Assembly: GCF_000321225.1 (NCBI RefSeq)
Contig: NW_004450662.1
Location: 329,490-393,489, forward strand
From: Odobenus rosmarus divergens
Lineage: Eukaryota > Chordata > Mammalia > Carnivora > Odobenidae
Direction of reading: 5' to 3'
Length of the DNA: 64,000 bases
Shown: positions 24,206-35,384 of the stretch, piece after piece
How the letters are laid out: the number at the start of each line of letters is the position of its first letter
How positions within the stretch are numbered: position 1 is the first letter of the stretch
Position numbers and translations under genes: made by a program
Notes under the pieces: model-generated
Database searches by the model: none
What the model saw: only the letters and a program-made list of their open reading frames with translations
Told to the model about the DNA's origin: nothing

Positions 24206-24719
24206 AAAATCCTAAACCAGAAAGATTTATAATTATCGGCTCTTACTTTGACCAGGCAGATGCAGCTACAATATCCATGCAGTTCTCAAACCTTCAAGTT
24301 TTTCGATCTTTAGGTGGCAGAACTTTTCTTCCTCTCACCCAGACACTGGAGGGGCCCCTCCTAACTGTTCCCCTTTTCCTTTCTCTGCCACGGATACTTC
24401 CCTTCACTCCTGTCCAGGGTATCAACACTATTTTCTAGCTCTGCTTTACCTGGCTCTGATTCCAAGTCTGTGCCAACATCTCCTATGTCTATAATGCCCC
24501 GGTGTTTCATCTTTGATGATTTCAATGTCATTGTCATACCGAGTTGCTTCAAGCTCTGACATCCTCCTGGCCACCGGGGGTCTCTACAGCTCTTGGCTAC
24601 ATCGCCCAGCACGTCACTAAGCCATGTACACAGCACTGCTCCTTCAGTTGTGTATTTACATCGCTGCTGGAGCTGGCCTGCAAACCATGAAGGGTGGCGT
24701 CTTGGTGTTATTCCAACCT
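24206..24719. other. Unclassified sequence, no gene seen
   Basis: C/T-rich non-coding sequence. A remote L2 ORF2 origin is possible but cannot be supported by eye. The 125-codon minus-strand frame at 24361-24738 has no recognisable product. Confidence 0.4.
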
Positions 24720-24880
24720 CAGTTCTTCCATTTCTCACTCTGAGACCTTGAACAGGACATCTGTCTACCCCCCTTTAGCATCTTATGCCCCCAGTTTCTT
24801 CATCAGTAAAAAAAAGGTGTTCAACGATAAGATTAGACCAGATGATTTTCAAGTTTGCCTGTAGCTGGAACAATCTGTGA
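24720..24880 (+). mobile_element. MIR-family SINE relic (MIR3-like)
   Basis: CTCTGAGACCTTGAACAGG, CCAGTTTCTTCATCAGTAA and ATTAGACCAGATGATTTTC fit the MIR3 3' half. Confidence 0.55.
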
Positions 24881-25700
24881 CTCTTCCCATGACAAAGCTC
24901 GCCCCTCATCTTTATAAGGCTTCTTCTGGTGTAAAATTTAGCACATTTCCAATCAAAATTCATGTGCACCCCGGCCCCGCCTCTGTCCTAATACTCTGAG
25001 AGAATAATGCAGTCTATTTTGCAGACCCTGTCACTGTTCTACCACATAACATCCTATTATTCTTCTGAAATGGAAGATTAAGTTTCCCAGTGTGTCTGAC
25101 TGAAGGCCCAGTATCACCAAATACATAACCATTTGCCTACAATTCCCTTGGGGAAGGTTATTAACAACAACTTAGTTCTGATAAATGACTACATTTCTAA
25201 GGTAGCGGTTTATATCAAGGTTCCTAAATACACATCATTTAAATTTACCCAGACAGCCATGTGTCAAATAAACAGCAATTGATTATTAAAAACACACTCA
25301 TTCTTAGGCAAGTTGACTGGTCTGCAACTCTGGATGTGCTAAACCGTTGATTTGCCTTCAACACACAAGTGCATTTACTAATGGGTGCCCCACTCCCCAT
25401 TACCTTAGTAAAGAATGCTTACAGAATTCCTGAGAGGAAGAGTGGCTCACTGGTTGCCACCTGCAATCTGGAAACACACCTTGGCAACATGGGGGTAAGT
25501 GTTGCCAAAGCCTCATAGAATGTCAGAGTGAGAAAGAATCTTCTAGGCCTTCTAGGAAGAGTCCACGTTCAATGACCAAGTGCCTTCTACTAACTAAAAT
25601 CCTCACAAAAATAATCATGAGCCTGCTTGTGTATCTCTAATCAGGGGAACAGTAACTGCTTCAGGAAAGGAGACAGTTCTTGAGTGTTTCTTTAAAAAGT
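24881..25700. other. Unique sequence, no gene seen
   Basis: No mobile element or exon was recognised. Confidence 0.5.
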
Positions 25701-25764
25701 GTTTTTGTCAACTTGATCACTTTATATGTCAATTTGACTGACTCAGAGTGCCCGGATCAAAATG

Positions 25765-25803
<39 letters not shown>
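25765..25803 (+). repeat. (TG)n microsatellite
   Basis: About 18 uninterrupted TG units lie inside the LTR-like relic, followed by a G-rich stretch. Confidence 0.97.
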
Positions 25804-26160
25804 TGGGGGGTGTCTGGATGAGATCAACATTTAAATCATCTCCCCAGTGTGGGTGGGCGTCACCCCATCCATTAAGGATCTGAATAGAACAAAAGGCCAA
25901 GGAAGGAGGAATTTGCCTCTTTTCATCTGCCTCTCATCCTCTCCTGCTCTTGGACTGAGATTAACACGGTCAGCTCCCCTGGTCTCAAGCATTTGGACTC
26001 AGATAGAACTACATCACTGGCTTTCCTGGGTCTCTAGCTTGTAGGTGGTAGGTGGTTGGACTTCTCAGTTTCCATAAGCATAGTCCTTGTATTGCTTATA
26101 ATTCCTTTTATTCCTTATCATTCCTCGAATTCCTCTGTAAGCATATTCCAATTCCTTGTG

Positions 26161-26220
26161 AGATATATAGATATATATATATATATACATATATAGTGTG
26201 TGTGTGTGAATATATATATG
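26161..26220 (+). repeat. (TA)n/(TG)n compound microsatellite
   Basis: GATATATAG and TATATATATA units are followed by GTGTGTGTGTG and then TATATATATG. Confidence 0.9.
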
Positions 26221-26374
26221 TTCTATTGATTCTGTCTTTCTGGAGAACTCTAATACACACCTCTAACTGAAAAAGAAAGAAGGCAAAGGAGGAAGAGAAG
26301 AGTTTGTCTACTTATGGAGATTTACTGTGGTTTTTCACATCATATACGTTATCTTAATAATTTGTGAATGACTA

Positions 26375-26612
26375 TAACAGTATGGTAAAGAACTTGTCAT
26401 TTGAAATCACACATACCTAGGTTTAAAGTCTGGCTCTCCACCATAGTAATTTCTGACCCTTGGCAAGTTATGTACTTCCAAAGCCTCAGTTTTACTGCCT
26501 GTAAAATGGATTATATTTATCTCACTGGATTATTGCAAAGATTACCCAACATAATGTACAGTGCTCAATGCAAAGCAAATGCTCAACACCTGGCTATTTT
26601 AGTAATACCAGC
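26375..26612 (+). mobile_element. MIR SINE, well preserved
   Basis: Nearly the full MIR layout is visible: GTCTGGCTCTCCACCATAG, CCCTTGGCAAGTTATGTAC, CTCAGTTTTACTGCCTGTAA, AATGGATTATATTTATCTC and ATGTACAGTGCTCAATGC. Confidence 0.88.
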
Positions 26613-27574
26613 AGCAGTATGGAACCACACAATAAAGCATAAAATAGTTGCGGTTCTTCTATTTCATGAAGGTAGTTATAATACCTAATCAGAATCCTCT
26701 CTTCTCTGGGCTTACCACCCTCAGTCAACTTCAGCTCAGTCCTGCATGTGGAACATTCCCTTTCCTTCACTTCCCTGGGCCAGGTCCTTGGGGCCAGGTA
26801 TAGTCCTTGTACAGAGTGGTCATTCACTGGAGCCAGTTCACTGGAAAGGATTAACCAGCATTGAATGGAAGTGCATGTACCAGACGCAAGAGTTACAAGC
26901 TCCCTCTACCTGTGCTGTTACATCACCTAAAGTTCTCCAAAGTTCAGTAAAGGTCCTCTAACATTGGTAGATACCAAGTAGATAACAAAGTAAAAAGTGT
27001 GAATGTGCGTGTGAACGAAAGGAAGGAATGGAAGTACCAGCTAATGAATCAGTGGGTGGCCAAGCTAAGGAAGACAGACAAGAAGTGTATGAGAAAGAAA
27101 TAATTTGAGTTTCCTCAAAAGCCCGAGTGGAAAGGGGAAGGTAGAAGCTGTCTAGTTTTCACCTGCGCCAAAAGGAAGGCACTCTGTCACCTGGTGTTCT
27201 GGATACCTGACCTTGAAGTCAGGAATTTTAGGGATTTACTTTGCTCCTCATGCTGGGGCTACTGCATCTGATTCGAGAAAGTAAACTGTCTTCCTGTTTC
27301 CATTATTTGCCTCCTACTTTCCATTTCATCAAACCCACTCTTCTGTTTTTCCTGGTTCTTCTCTTTGATGTCTCCTCCTTTATCCATGGAATGAATAAAG
27401 CATTCCATCACCAGTGCTTCCCATGAGCCCCTGCTCTCACCACGTTCTACCTTAAATGTAGTCTTGGTGTCTAGAATGGCCTCAGGCCTCCATGTGACTA
27501 TCCCTTTGACCATGCTTCCAAGCTAGTGTCAAAGCTTTCCAGCTTTTTTTCTGAAACCAGACACAGTTTTCAAG
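26613..27574. other. Unique sequence, no gene seen
   Basis: No element recognised firmly. The C/T-rich part near 27230-27500 could be a remote L2 but is not called. Confidence 0.45.
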
Positions 27575-27585
27575 ACCCAAGGAGA

Positions 27586-27720
27586 TTCATCAGTCTTGCA
27601 CAATTCACAGCGCTCACCATAGCACATACCCTCCCCAATGTCCATCACCCCGCCACCCCATCCCTCCCAACCCCCACCACTCCAGCAACCCTCAGTGCTG
27701 CAAAAAAAAAAAAAAAAAAA
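27586..27720 (+). mobile_element. L1 remnant: inverted L1 piece joined to a poly(A) tail (probable twin-priming)
   Basis: The segment CAGTCTTGCACAATTCACAG to CCAGCAACCCTCAGT is carnivore L1 3'-region sequence in minus orientation (compare 39368-39474). It is followed directly by about 19 A residues, which mark plus orientation. The flanks ACCCAAGGAGA (27575-27585) and ACACAAGGAGA (27721-27731) form an 11-bp target duplication with one mismatch. This fits a plus-oriented L1 insertion whose 5' part was inverted and whose 3' part is reduced to the tail. Confidence 0.75.
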
Positions 27721-27731
27721 ACACAAGGAGA

Positions 27732-28160
27732 AAAATTTAAGTGATTTTGCTAACCTAGTCAGTTTTATTTAAAGAATTGAGAGATGTTAGTATGACTTTC
27801 TTGGTCATAACATTTTCTCTGGGTAACCAACTCCCCTCTGCTCCCTTCCCCCATTAGCGCTCGGTGTTTACTCTGCAGATCTTTTGTGACAGTTCTGTAC
27901 CACAGGGCAGCCCTCCCTGAGGCTGGGTGACAGGAAGAGGTACTGGAAGAATCAGCCTCTGTTGTTGCTCTCTGTGGTGGGAGCTGATTCATTCCATGAT
28001 TGTAAATGGATCGTTATAAACTCAGCATAATGAAGCAGTAATTACCTAAGAGGTGATGGATTTGGGGAGATTTTCTAGGCTAAATGATTTGCAATATATA
28101 GTATTGCAGCAATTAAGCTGAAGTGATCACAGAAATGTTGCACTTGACTGGTATGGGTTT
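27732..28160. other. Unique sequence, no gene seen
   Basis: No mobile element or exon recognised. Confidence 0.45.
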
Positions 28161-28279
28161 TCTCTCTCTTCCCTCTTTTCTCCTTCCTTCCCACCCTCCC
28201 TCCCTCCTTTCTTCCTCCTTCCCTTTCTTCTTTTCTCTCTCCTTCCCTACCTCGCTCCCCTTCTTTCCTTTTTCCGCTT
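28161..28279 (+). repeat. Polypyrimidine (CT-rich) tract
   Basis: About 120 bases of nearly pure C/T (CTTCC, CCTCC and TTTCTTC units) with very few purines. Confidence 0.93.
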
Positions 28280-29166
28280 CCCTCATATGTTCCATTAGAG
28301 ATTCAAATTGCTTAATACTTTGAATTCTTTGGTAGGGATTCTGAAACTCGGGTGGTGTCCTTAGAACTGGATAAAACACACACACTTACGTTATCTCACA
28401 ATGGTGCTTAGCTTTTAAGGTTTGCACCTTCTAAAAGAAGCTTTATAGCATTGTGTCCTCCTTTACACTTCTGGAATATTCATGAGAGCACGCTCTGTTG
28501 TATTAGTTAGGTAGAGGAGGCAGGGTTTACAGCTGTCAAGAGCCTCTGTGGGTCCCAGTATAGTCTAGATACTCTCTGTTCAGCCCCGATCTATAAAACG
28601 CAGTCCATCCTTCAAGACCAGAGACAGGGCAATTAGAACAGATCATTTGGTCCAGAAACCACTGCTTGGATTTAATCCGTCATTAGAAGTGTAGAAAGCT
28701 CTAATAACTGGACAACAGTTACAACTCTATCAGGTGGCACTGCTTCAGGGAATAGTCTGGAACATGCATTTGATTCCCTATGCCAAACAGCTTCTTGAAA
28801 ATGTCTTCTTCTATCAAGAAACTCTTTATCCCATTTAGAGAAACAGAGGCGAAAGATGAGGTAAGAGAAGACAACCCAGAAGTATGAAAGCTTGATTCTA
28901 AGCACAGCTGTGTTCTAGACTCCTGGTTGCATTTCCCACCATTCAGTTCTTTCCTACCACTCCTCTGTCGTCACTCTTACCTTTGACCAGAGTTCCTTTT
29001 TGTGTCACATCTATTCTCAGATGGAATAAGGTCCTCATGCATTTGCCAAAACCTTCTCCTTCAGTTACTCATAGATCTTACATCAAGGTCATGTTGACAT
29101 CAGTGCCAATCCAGTCACATCACCCTCCCCCAGACAGCACATCTACTTTCCTTCATAATAAACAAA
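28280..29166. other. Repeat-poor unique sequence, no gene seen
   Basis: No mobile element recognised. No coding evidence. Confidence 0.45.
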
Positions 29167-29210
29167 TAGATGGGTAGGTAGGCAGATAGATAGATAGATA
29201 GATAGATAGA
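29167..29210 (+). repeat. (GATA)n microsatellite
   Basis: GGTAGGTAGGCA units lead into about seven GATA units. Confidence 0.95.
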
Positions 29211-29469
29211 CCAACAGGTTTGGATTATATTAAATTGCATGTAGGAGCATATAAGCATGTAATCTGGGACACTGTTGGTTGCCAGTGATAGAAACCAAAG
29301 TCAAAGCAGCTTAAATCAAAAGAAGACATTCTTGGCTTTCTTAACCCTGCAAAAGGGAGTGTCAGAGATGGGCATCTAGACAAACTGGATGGAGGGACCC
29401 AAACACCTCTATTCCTCTCTCTGCACATCAGCCTCACCCTTCTATGTCTGTTTTCTCCACATGACAGGA

Positions 29470-29590
29470 AACAGTCATTTCTTCACTTATTCTTTCAACT
29501 ATATGTCAGGCATTGTACTATGCACTGGGAATATAGTAGTGAATAAATCAAAGATCTCTGCCCTCTGGAGCTCATATTCTGGTGGTCATC
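29470..29590 (-). mobile_element. L2 LINE 3' end
   Basis: CTTATTCTTTCAACTATATG, GTCAGGCATTGTACTATGCA, CTGGGAATATAGTAGTGAAT and CTGCCCTCTGGAGCTCATAT are the complement of the L2 3' end. Confidence 0.78.
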
Positions 29591-29616
29591 AATAGCTGCC
29601 AAGTCTACTATTTTGG

Positions 29617-29654
29617 ACACACACACACACACACACACAACACACACACACACT
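29617..29654 (+). repeat. (CA)n microsatellite
   Basis: About 18 CA units with a single extra A interrupting them near 29640. Confidence 0.97.
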
Positions 29655-29868
29655 CTCATGGCTGAGAAGCACACTTTTCTGGCCAGATGTTCACAAATCC
29701 TAGAGAATGTCTGTGATTGGTCAAGTATCTATCTGATATCAGACCCATTACATAAATCTAAAAGGATCACTGAGCCAGGGCCATGTTCTTAGAAAGGGGG
29801 AGAGGTAGGGGGCAATTTGGGACCTACCTGTGTATGAACATGTCTGCTCAGCTACTCCTTTAGAAAGA

Positions 29869-29908
29869 ATTTCCCAAAAGGCAGATTATTTCCCAAAAGG
29901 CAGATTAT
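29869..29908 (+). repeat. Perfect 19-bp tandem duplication
   Basis: The unit ATTTCCCAAAAGGCAGATT occurs at 29869-29887 and again, without mismatch, at 29888-29906. Confidence 0.95.
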
Positions 29909-30499
29909 AATTTCTCCACATTTTGAAAAGACCTTGTGGTTTCCATCGTCCTACACTGGGAGCTGAGCACTACAGCTTATGCCATTGTCCTCCCCTGTGG
30001 CAGAATGTCAACCAGAGAGGAGAAGCATAACCTTTGTGGCTGTCTTCTTCATGTAGATTCTTGAACGCTGCTTGGTTGTAAACATGATGTCACATTCTGT
30101 CCACTCTGGGAAAACAACTATTTTGGTATGTGATGTTAACCTGAAATGTGCAAAAGGAAAGAAATTGCTGAAGATGTTGAACAATAGAACAAAGAGCTGA
30201 AAGTGGGAGACAGTGACCAAGAAAAGAAGACAAATGAATTGATGGACAAGGAAAATTCTGCAGGTGGAACTACCTGACGGCTTGGCTAGCTGCGCAAGGC
30301 AGAGACTATTGAGCATCAGTCACAGCTGCCCTAGGTCAGTGTCTAAGGGTGTTAAGGAGGCTCCATACTGAGCAGTTAGAGAGGATGGGTTTCCAGAGAC
30401 GGAGCTACATGTTGGGGAAGTGCTAGACTCCAGCAATTCCAGAGGGACACTGAGGAATTACAATGGGTGCCTGTCTTATGAGGCAAGGTACCAGATCAT
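29909..30499. other. Unique sequence, no gene seen
   Basis: The 102-codon minus-strand frame at 30008-30316 has no recognised product or domain. Confidence 0.45.
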
Positions 30500-30670
30500 A
30501 AGAACAGGACAAAGTCAGTCAACCTGAGGTTAAGTTCTGGCTCTGCCATTTGTCTCCTGAAGGAAAAATCTGTTGTCCTATGAACCTATATGTTCTATAG
30601 TTTCCAGAACTGTAAAATAAGGACAATAATAGACCCACTCGCTCCACCTCACAGGATTGCTATGCCTTTC
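30500..30670 (+). mobile_element. MIR SINE relic
   Basis: AAGTTCTGGCTCTGCCATTT, AGTTTCCAGAACTGTAAAAT and AAGGACAATAATAGACCCAC with CTCACAGGATTGCTATG follow plus-strand MIR order. Confidence 0.8.
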
Positions 30671-31006
30671 CGGTAAGAAAAAAAGACTTCTCACCAAGGC
30701 TGGCCACATCTGAATATTTTACCTACTTTATGCCTGTCAATGAGCCTCCTATAAAGAAAGGGGGTTTTGAAAAGGTGCATAAAAGTTGGGAGGAAACCTA
30801 CCATCCCCAGAGAGAAACCAAGAATCCTCCACAGGCAGCAACATAAATTATTTTAAAGGTACAAAGAGCATATGGAGAGTGACAACAAATCCTTGGGCCA
30901 ATAGCCATTCCAGGAACATCCTTCTGTGACACACTGCTTTGGGGATATTGCAGTACTTGGCTTGGGCTCTACTTGTCTCCTTGCATATACCCTTATAGAG
31001 ATACCC

Positions 31007-31043
31007 AAATCACTTTGCATGTCATGGCCATGCAAAGTGATTT
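31007..31043. repeat. Perfect 15-bp inverted repeat with 7-nt loop
   Basis: AAATCACTTTGCATG (31007-31021) is followed after TCATGGC by its exact complement CATGCAAAGTGATTT (31029-31043). Confidence 0.95.
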
Positions 31044-31578
31044 CCCCACATGCTGTACACAGCCCATAAAATACTTTGAGATTCTGCTAGAGGAAAGGCA
31101 CTAAAAAAAGGATATTATTACTCCACATAAATTTAAAAAAATCTTCTTGACAAGGTAACAGTATTTGATCCATTTTCAATTTCTTGGCAGCCTCAACACC
31201 CCCAGGGGTTTCAGTTTTCCCATAATACACTGTAGTAGACAGGTTAGCTCACACAGGAGGGGCAACACTGGAGGCCTGCCTCCTGTATAGAATGAAGAGT
31301 GATATCACCATTGTACAGGAAAAGACTGCAGTTTGAGCAAAGCTCATTACCTCTTAGTATGCAGTGTCAGTTCTCAGGGTTAAAAATAGTCCACTCTGAT
31401 GTCTTTTAATGGAAGAAAGCTTCACTAAAGCAATAATGGAAAACATATTGTGTGGGACTCTAATACAATCGAGTGGTTGCAATCTGCATCTGCACTTTCA
31501 TGCAGAGTCCGTGGTTTGATTGGATTTGATAAATATCAGAAAATAATGCCAAACGTAGGTTCCTCGGGGAGCCTGTGA

Positions 31579-31592
31579 TTGACAGCTGTCAA
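31579..31592. promoter_or_regulatory. 14-bp palindrome TTGACAGCTGTCAA (possible E-box/TALE site)
   Basis: The site is a perfect palindrome with a CAGCTG E-box core and a TGACAG word on each side, the type of word bound by MEIS/TGIF homeodomain proteins. Binding is inference only. Confidence 0.3.
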
Positions 31593-32222
31593 ATACAGTG
31601 ACGGAGCAGGCTGTCAGGAGAAACATGAGTCATAGACCTCCTTACAGGTGGATGGATGGTGCATACAGACTGGAGTTGGGTCTCTGGGCATCCATTCTTT
31701 GAAATGCCAATGGGGAGTAGACATTTGTATAAATGGCCAAGTCAATCCTTTTACCTACTGTATCCAATTACCTCTTCTCTACCTACAGAACTCCTGTCTA
31801 ACAACTGGGCCTCCATGTCCAACCAACTTGGGCTGCTGTGTATATAGAGGGGCTTCACATCGATGGTTGTATTTATTGCATTCTGCCTCCTTATTTGTGC
31901 TATTTATCTCTCAACTCACTATATCTGCCTATCGATTTTTTTGTGTTGTTGTTCTCAGGCTGCTGCAATGAGTCAGAATTTAGAAATGACATACAATTAG
32001 ATTTCTCTTGCCCAGAAGGATTCCTGGGTGGCCCGGGTTCTCATTCAATTTGAATTATTCTCTTTCCCTCTAGGCCAGGCGTCTGACCAAGTGCTCAAGG
32101 AGGTTTATCATAGATGATAGATCAAAACTCAGCTTAAGTAGGAGGAGCGTAAGGAGAAGACGGGAAGAAGTCAAAGAACAGAAGAAAATGCATACGTCTG
32201 CTCCTTCTGGTTTGGAGTTTTG

Positions 32223-32289
32223 CAGATGACATATGCCTAATTAGAGAATATTTGTAATTTAAAGGGTAAATATGCAAATCATCTTTGTT
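32223..32289 (+). promoter_or_regulatory. Possible enhancer core: E-box, TAATTA, octamer and SOX-like words
   Basis: In 67 bp there are CAGATG (32223), CATATG (32230), CTAATTAG (32237), a perfect octamer ATGCAAAT (32272-32279) and CTTTGTT (32283-32289). Octamer and SOX words 3 bp apart are suggestive, but each word is common by chance in AT-rich DNA. Confidence 0.25.
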
Positions 32290-32904
32290 TTAAAATCTCT
32301 GTAATTTTTTGTCCTGTAGGCTGCTGGGTGCTAGGAGCAGACTGCTTGCCAGTCTCTCTGGGAGGATTGCCTCCTGGGGTGATTATCAAGCGAGCTCAGG
32401 GGATTGGAGCTATCCGTGAAGTTCCCAGGTCTGTCCATCTTTAGCAGGAAGTTGACATTAAAAATTAGGAGGAAATAAAAATCTGTAAAGCAATAGCATG
32501 AATCTCTGCTTTGGCATTCTCTGTTAGGATATTTCTGAGCAGGTATGTTAAATCTTGAAAAGACCTATACTGTTTTGTTTTGTTTTTTTTAAATATGCAA
32601 AGAATTTGACTTCTTGGAACTCTAATGAATCTACCTCTAGGAACACATGACGAAGGTACGTTTTTACAACTCAGTAATGGTTAAAATAAGTCAATTAGAT
32701 TTCCTTTCAGATTTCTTAAAAGCTTAGTGGTTTCATTAATTGAAATCAGGGTCAGCCTTATTTCTGACCCAAACATATTTTCTGTGGCTCTTCTGGGAAC
32801 ATTTCCAACCAGACTGCCCTCTTTTTAAATAAACTACTTTGCAGTAATATCATAAATATTCTTCACTTTTATTATTAGTAGTGTCTCTAATAATAATATA
32901 CACA

Positions 32905-33085
32905 TTTAGTGTCTCATAGCCTCCTCTTATACTTTATCTCAGTTTAATCTACTAACAATCTAGGAGATGGAGAATCTATGATTACTCAATTTACAGAGAA
33001 AAGGAAACTCGGTCTAAAGCTATTAGGTGACACCTAATGACAACCAACTAGTTCACACCAAAGATGAGATTTGAAGCCTCATTTC
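32905..33085 (-). mobile_element. MIR SINE relic
   Basis: ATTACTCAATTTACAGAGAA, AAGGAAACTCGGTCTAAAG and GATGAGATTTGAAGCCTCA fit minus-strand MIR. Confidence 0.65.
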
Positions 33086-33839
33086 TTCACTCCCAATACA
33101 CATTTTTTTCATTGTATAGAAGGACCCATAAAATACTGGCATAGGGAGAGGGGGAGCATGAGTATCTCAACACCATGGAAGTGTATGCACAATTTTGTGT
33201 ACGTGCATAATGTATTTTATCTTCCCCATGGGGAGAGGATTAGCACCAATGAACTAGACAGTGGTGCTACTCTTTTTCCAATCATTGGGGAAAAATGTAT
33301 TCCCAGTGACAGAAAGACTGGGTCCCAGAAAGTAGCTGTCAGGCCTTATTCAGTTCACTTGCAACTACCTTTCTACAGTGAGTTGACAAATGGAGTCAAT
33401 TTTTCAGAAAACTGAGATCAAAACTAGGAGACTGTGTATGTATAAATATTTATTTAATAACAATTTTGGAACAATTACTTGGACTCCAAAATATAGTGGG
33501 CCCTATGGGACCTTGAAAGTAAACAACAACAACAACAAAACAGAAAGAAAAAAAGATAGACCCTACCTACGAGGCACTTGCAAACGAAACATGGAACAAG
33601 AAAATCAGAAAGAATTAATTAACCACTTTACATTTTTATTTCTTTAGCTGTAAAACAGAAATAAGACAGGAACCAAGAGGAAGCTAATATATTCCAAATA
33701 ATATGCAGGTGGCCAATCATATGTATGCAGAGTCTCTCAGCAGGTTGGGCCAATTTGTAGATGCTTCCAGTAGAAGCCTCTCTTGACACTCATCCCATTC
33801 TCCACAACATGATTACATGCAATCACACCCTTTCTTAGG
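33086..33839. other. Unique sequence, no gene seen
   Basis: Contains a short (CAA)n run near 33521-33537. The 114-codon plus frame at 33071-33415 starts in a MIR relic and has no recognisable product. Confidence 0.45.
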
Positions 33840-34045
33840 AGTCACTGTAAAAAAAAATCATATTCCTGGCATAGTACTTGAATCTCCCAATTGATATTAC
33901 TGGCATTCTTTTCTCTATCCTTTATGCATTATAATTTCCTTGTTAGTAGGATCCATACCTTATACATGGCAGGTGAACATTAAAACTTTGTTGAATGAAA
34001 GAATGAATGAATGAGTGAGTGAATGAAAGGATGAGTGAATGAATT
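33840..34045 (+). mobile_element. L2 LINE 3' end with expanded GAAT tail
   Basis: TTATACATGGCAGGTGAACA, TTAAAACTTTGTTGAATGAA and then GAATGAATGAATGAGTGAGTG units to 34045. The tail is longer than the usual L2 end and has grown into a microsatellite. Confidence 0.65.
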
Positions 34046-35384
34046 GCTGTGTCCTCCATGTCTATTATAGGCCTTCAAAGTATAGGCCTGGGTGAATGTG
34101 CCGGATCCTGAAGGCAAAAATGAACACGAATCAGTAAAAAGGCACTCTAGGCGAGTGAAAATCATCTACAAAGAAAGGAAGGGACATCCATACAGGAGAA
34201 ACAAGAAAATGTCAATTTCCCTGCATTTGAATATTTTTATTTCTTCTCTTTATGCACTGGCCATGTGATTTCTCAGAACTGTAGTCGATGGTTATCTAAA
34301 ATGCGATGCTGTGCTGGTGAGGAAGAAAGGCCACACTCCAATAGCTATCATCTCATCTGTAGTTAGTCTCCAATTAAATTGTTAGTAAAATGATATTTTC
34401 ATGACTTTGGCTATTGTGAATTTCAGATTAGAAGCAGTTTTCTGGACCAGTTAGGAAATAAACCTGCAAATTAACTGATTAAAAAAAAAAGATTGGATTC
34501 TAGAACATCCAATGGTCTATCTACATGAGTTATCTTGGTAGTATTTCAGCTTCCTGCATTTCTTCTATCTGTATAGACACTGTTCAAGTCATTATTTGGA
34601 ATTATCAAAGCCTGTCACTGCTCAGCTTCTGAAAGCACATCACAGCCTCTCAAGGCTGACTCCTGTAAGCAAATGGTTCAAAGTGACTCTTGAGATTCCA
34701 GATTCCAAAACAGCCAAGTCCTTAAAGTGAGAGAATAAAGTCAATACTGCTGCTGTAATTTTCTTCTTTTTCTTTTTTAAAGAAATTAATAATGAGGCTT
34801 CTCTCTCCAGGATCAACTCTAATTCGGTAGCCAATAGCCAGTTTAAACAGCTATTTTCACCCATCTAATAATTTTAGATCCAAATGGACAAAAAAATTGT
34901 TCGATGAGACAGAGCTTTATTCATTAGGCGGGAAGTCTAAGAGTTATGATGAGGGGAAATGAGCTAGAACAAACTGCATCTCCATCTGAGCAGTGGGATC
35001 TTGCCAAGAAGGCAGGGCAAAACATGCTGCTTGCATAATGGCATTTGAAGTACCCCAAACTATCAGCCCTTCACCAAGCTTTCCTGGCTTGCAATTAAGG
35101 TTTTCTGGGCATGAGTTGCCTGAAGAATCAGGATTAGTTTGATTAGCCATGAGACACCCTTAATGAATCAAGCTAACACCAGACTCCAAAAGTCCTTTCA
35201 AAGGTGGTGCCGAGTGTCAGTTAGGGTCCTTTCTACATGGTGTATGTCCTTCCAGCAATAACCTGCTCTCACTTCTGCTTGTTTAAATCTTTCTTCTCAG
35301 GGACCAACCCAAGTATATGCTCTCCAAAGCCCTCCCTGAAGACCTCAGTCAGTGTTAACCACTTTTTCCACTGAAGTTGGTGTC
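34046..35384. other. Unique sequence, no gene seen
   Basis: A-runs near 34480. A weak L2-like phrase near 35290-35345 is not called. No exon. Confidence 0.45.

Larger units (their letters stand above)
25701..26258 (+). mobile_element. Ancient LTR-like medium-reiteration repeat relic
   Basis: The stretch has the order TTTGTCAACTTGATCAC, GGATGAGATCAACATTTAAA, GTGGGTGGGCGTCACCCC, GAATAGAACAAAAGGCC, CCTGGGTCTCTAGCTTG, and a terminal GATTCTGTCTTTCTGGAGAA with CTCTAATACAC. It starts near TGT and ends near ACA, as an LTR would. I recognise a widespread mammalian repeat but do not assign its family. No internal coding region is present. A TG microsatellite and a TA-rich tract lie inside it. Confidence 0.6.
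30671..32904. other. Repeat-free unique sequence with possible regulatory motifs
   Basis: About 2.2 kb without any recognised mobile element. It contains a perfect 15-bp hairpin (31007-31043), a 14-bp palindrome (31579-31592) and a dense group of homeobox, octamer and SOX-like words (32223-32289). No exon was recognised. Confidence 0.5.

Noticed and set aside
24361..24738. 125-codon minus-strand open frame
   Set aside because: Low similarity to anything known, lying next to a MIR-family relic. The sequence may be a remote L2. No gene is supported.
29167..29654. Regularly spaced short repeats that could suggest an array
   Set aside because: These are GATA and CA microsatellites without unique spacers. 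The host is a mammal, so no CRISPR array is expected.
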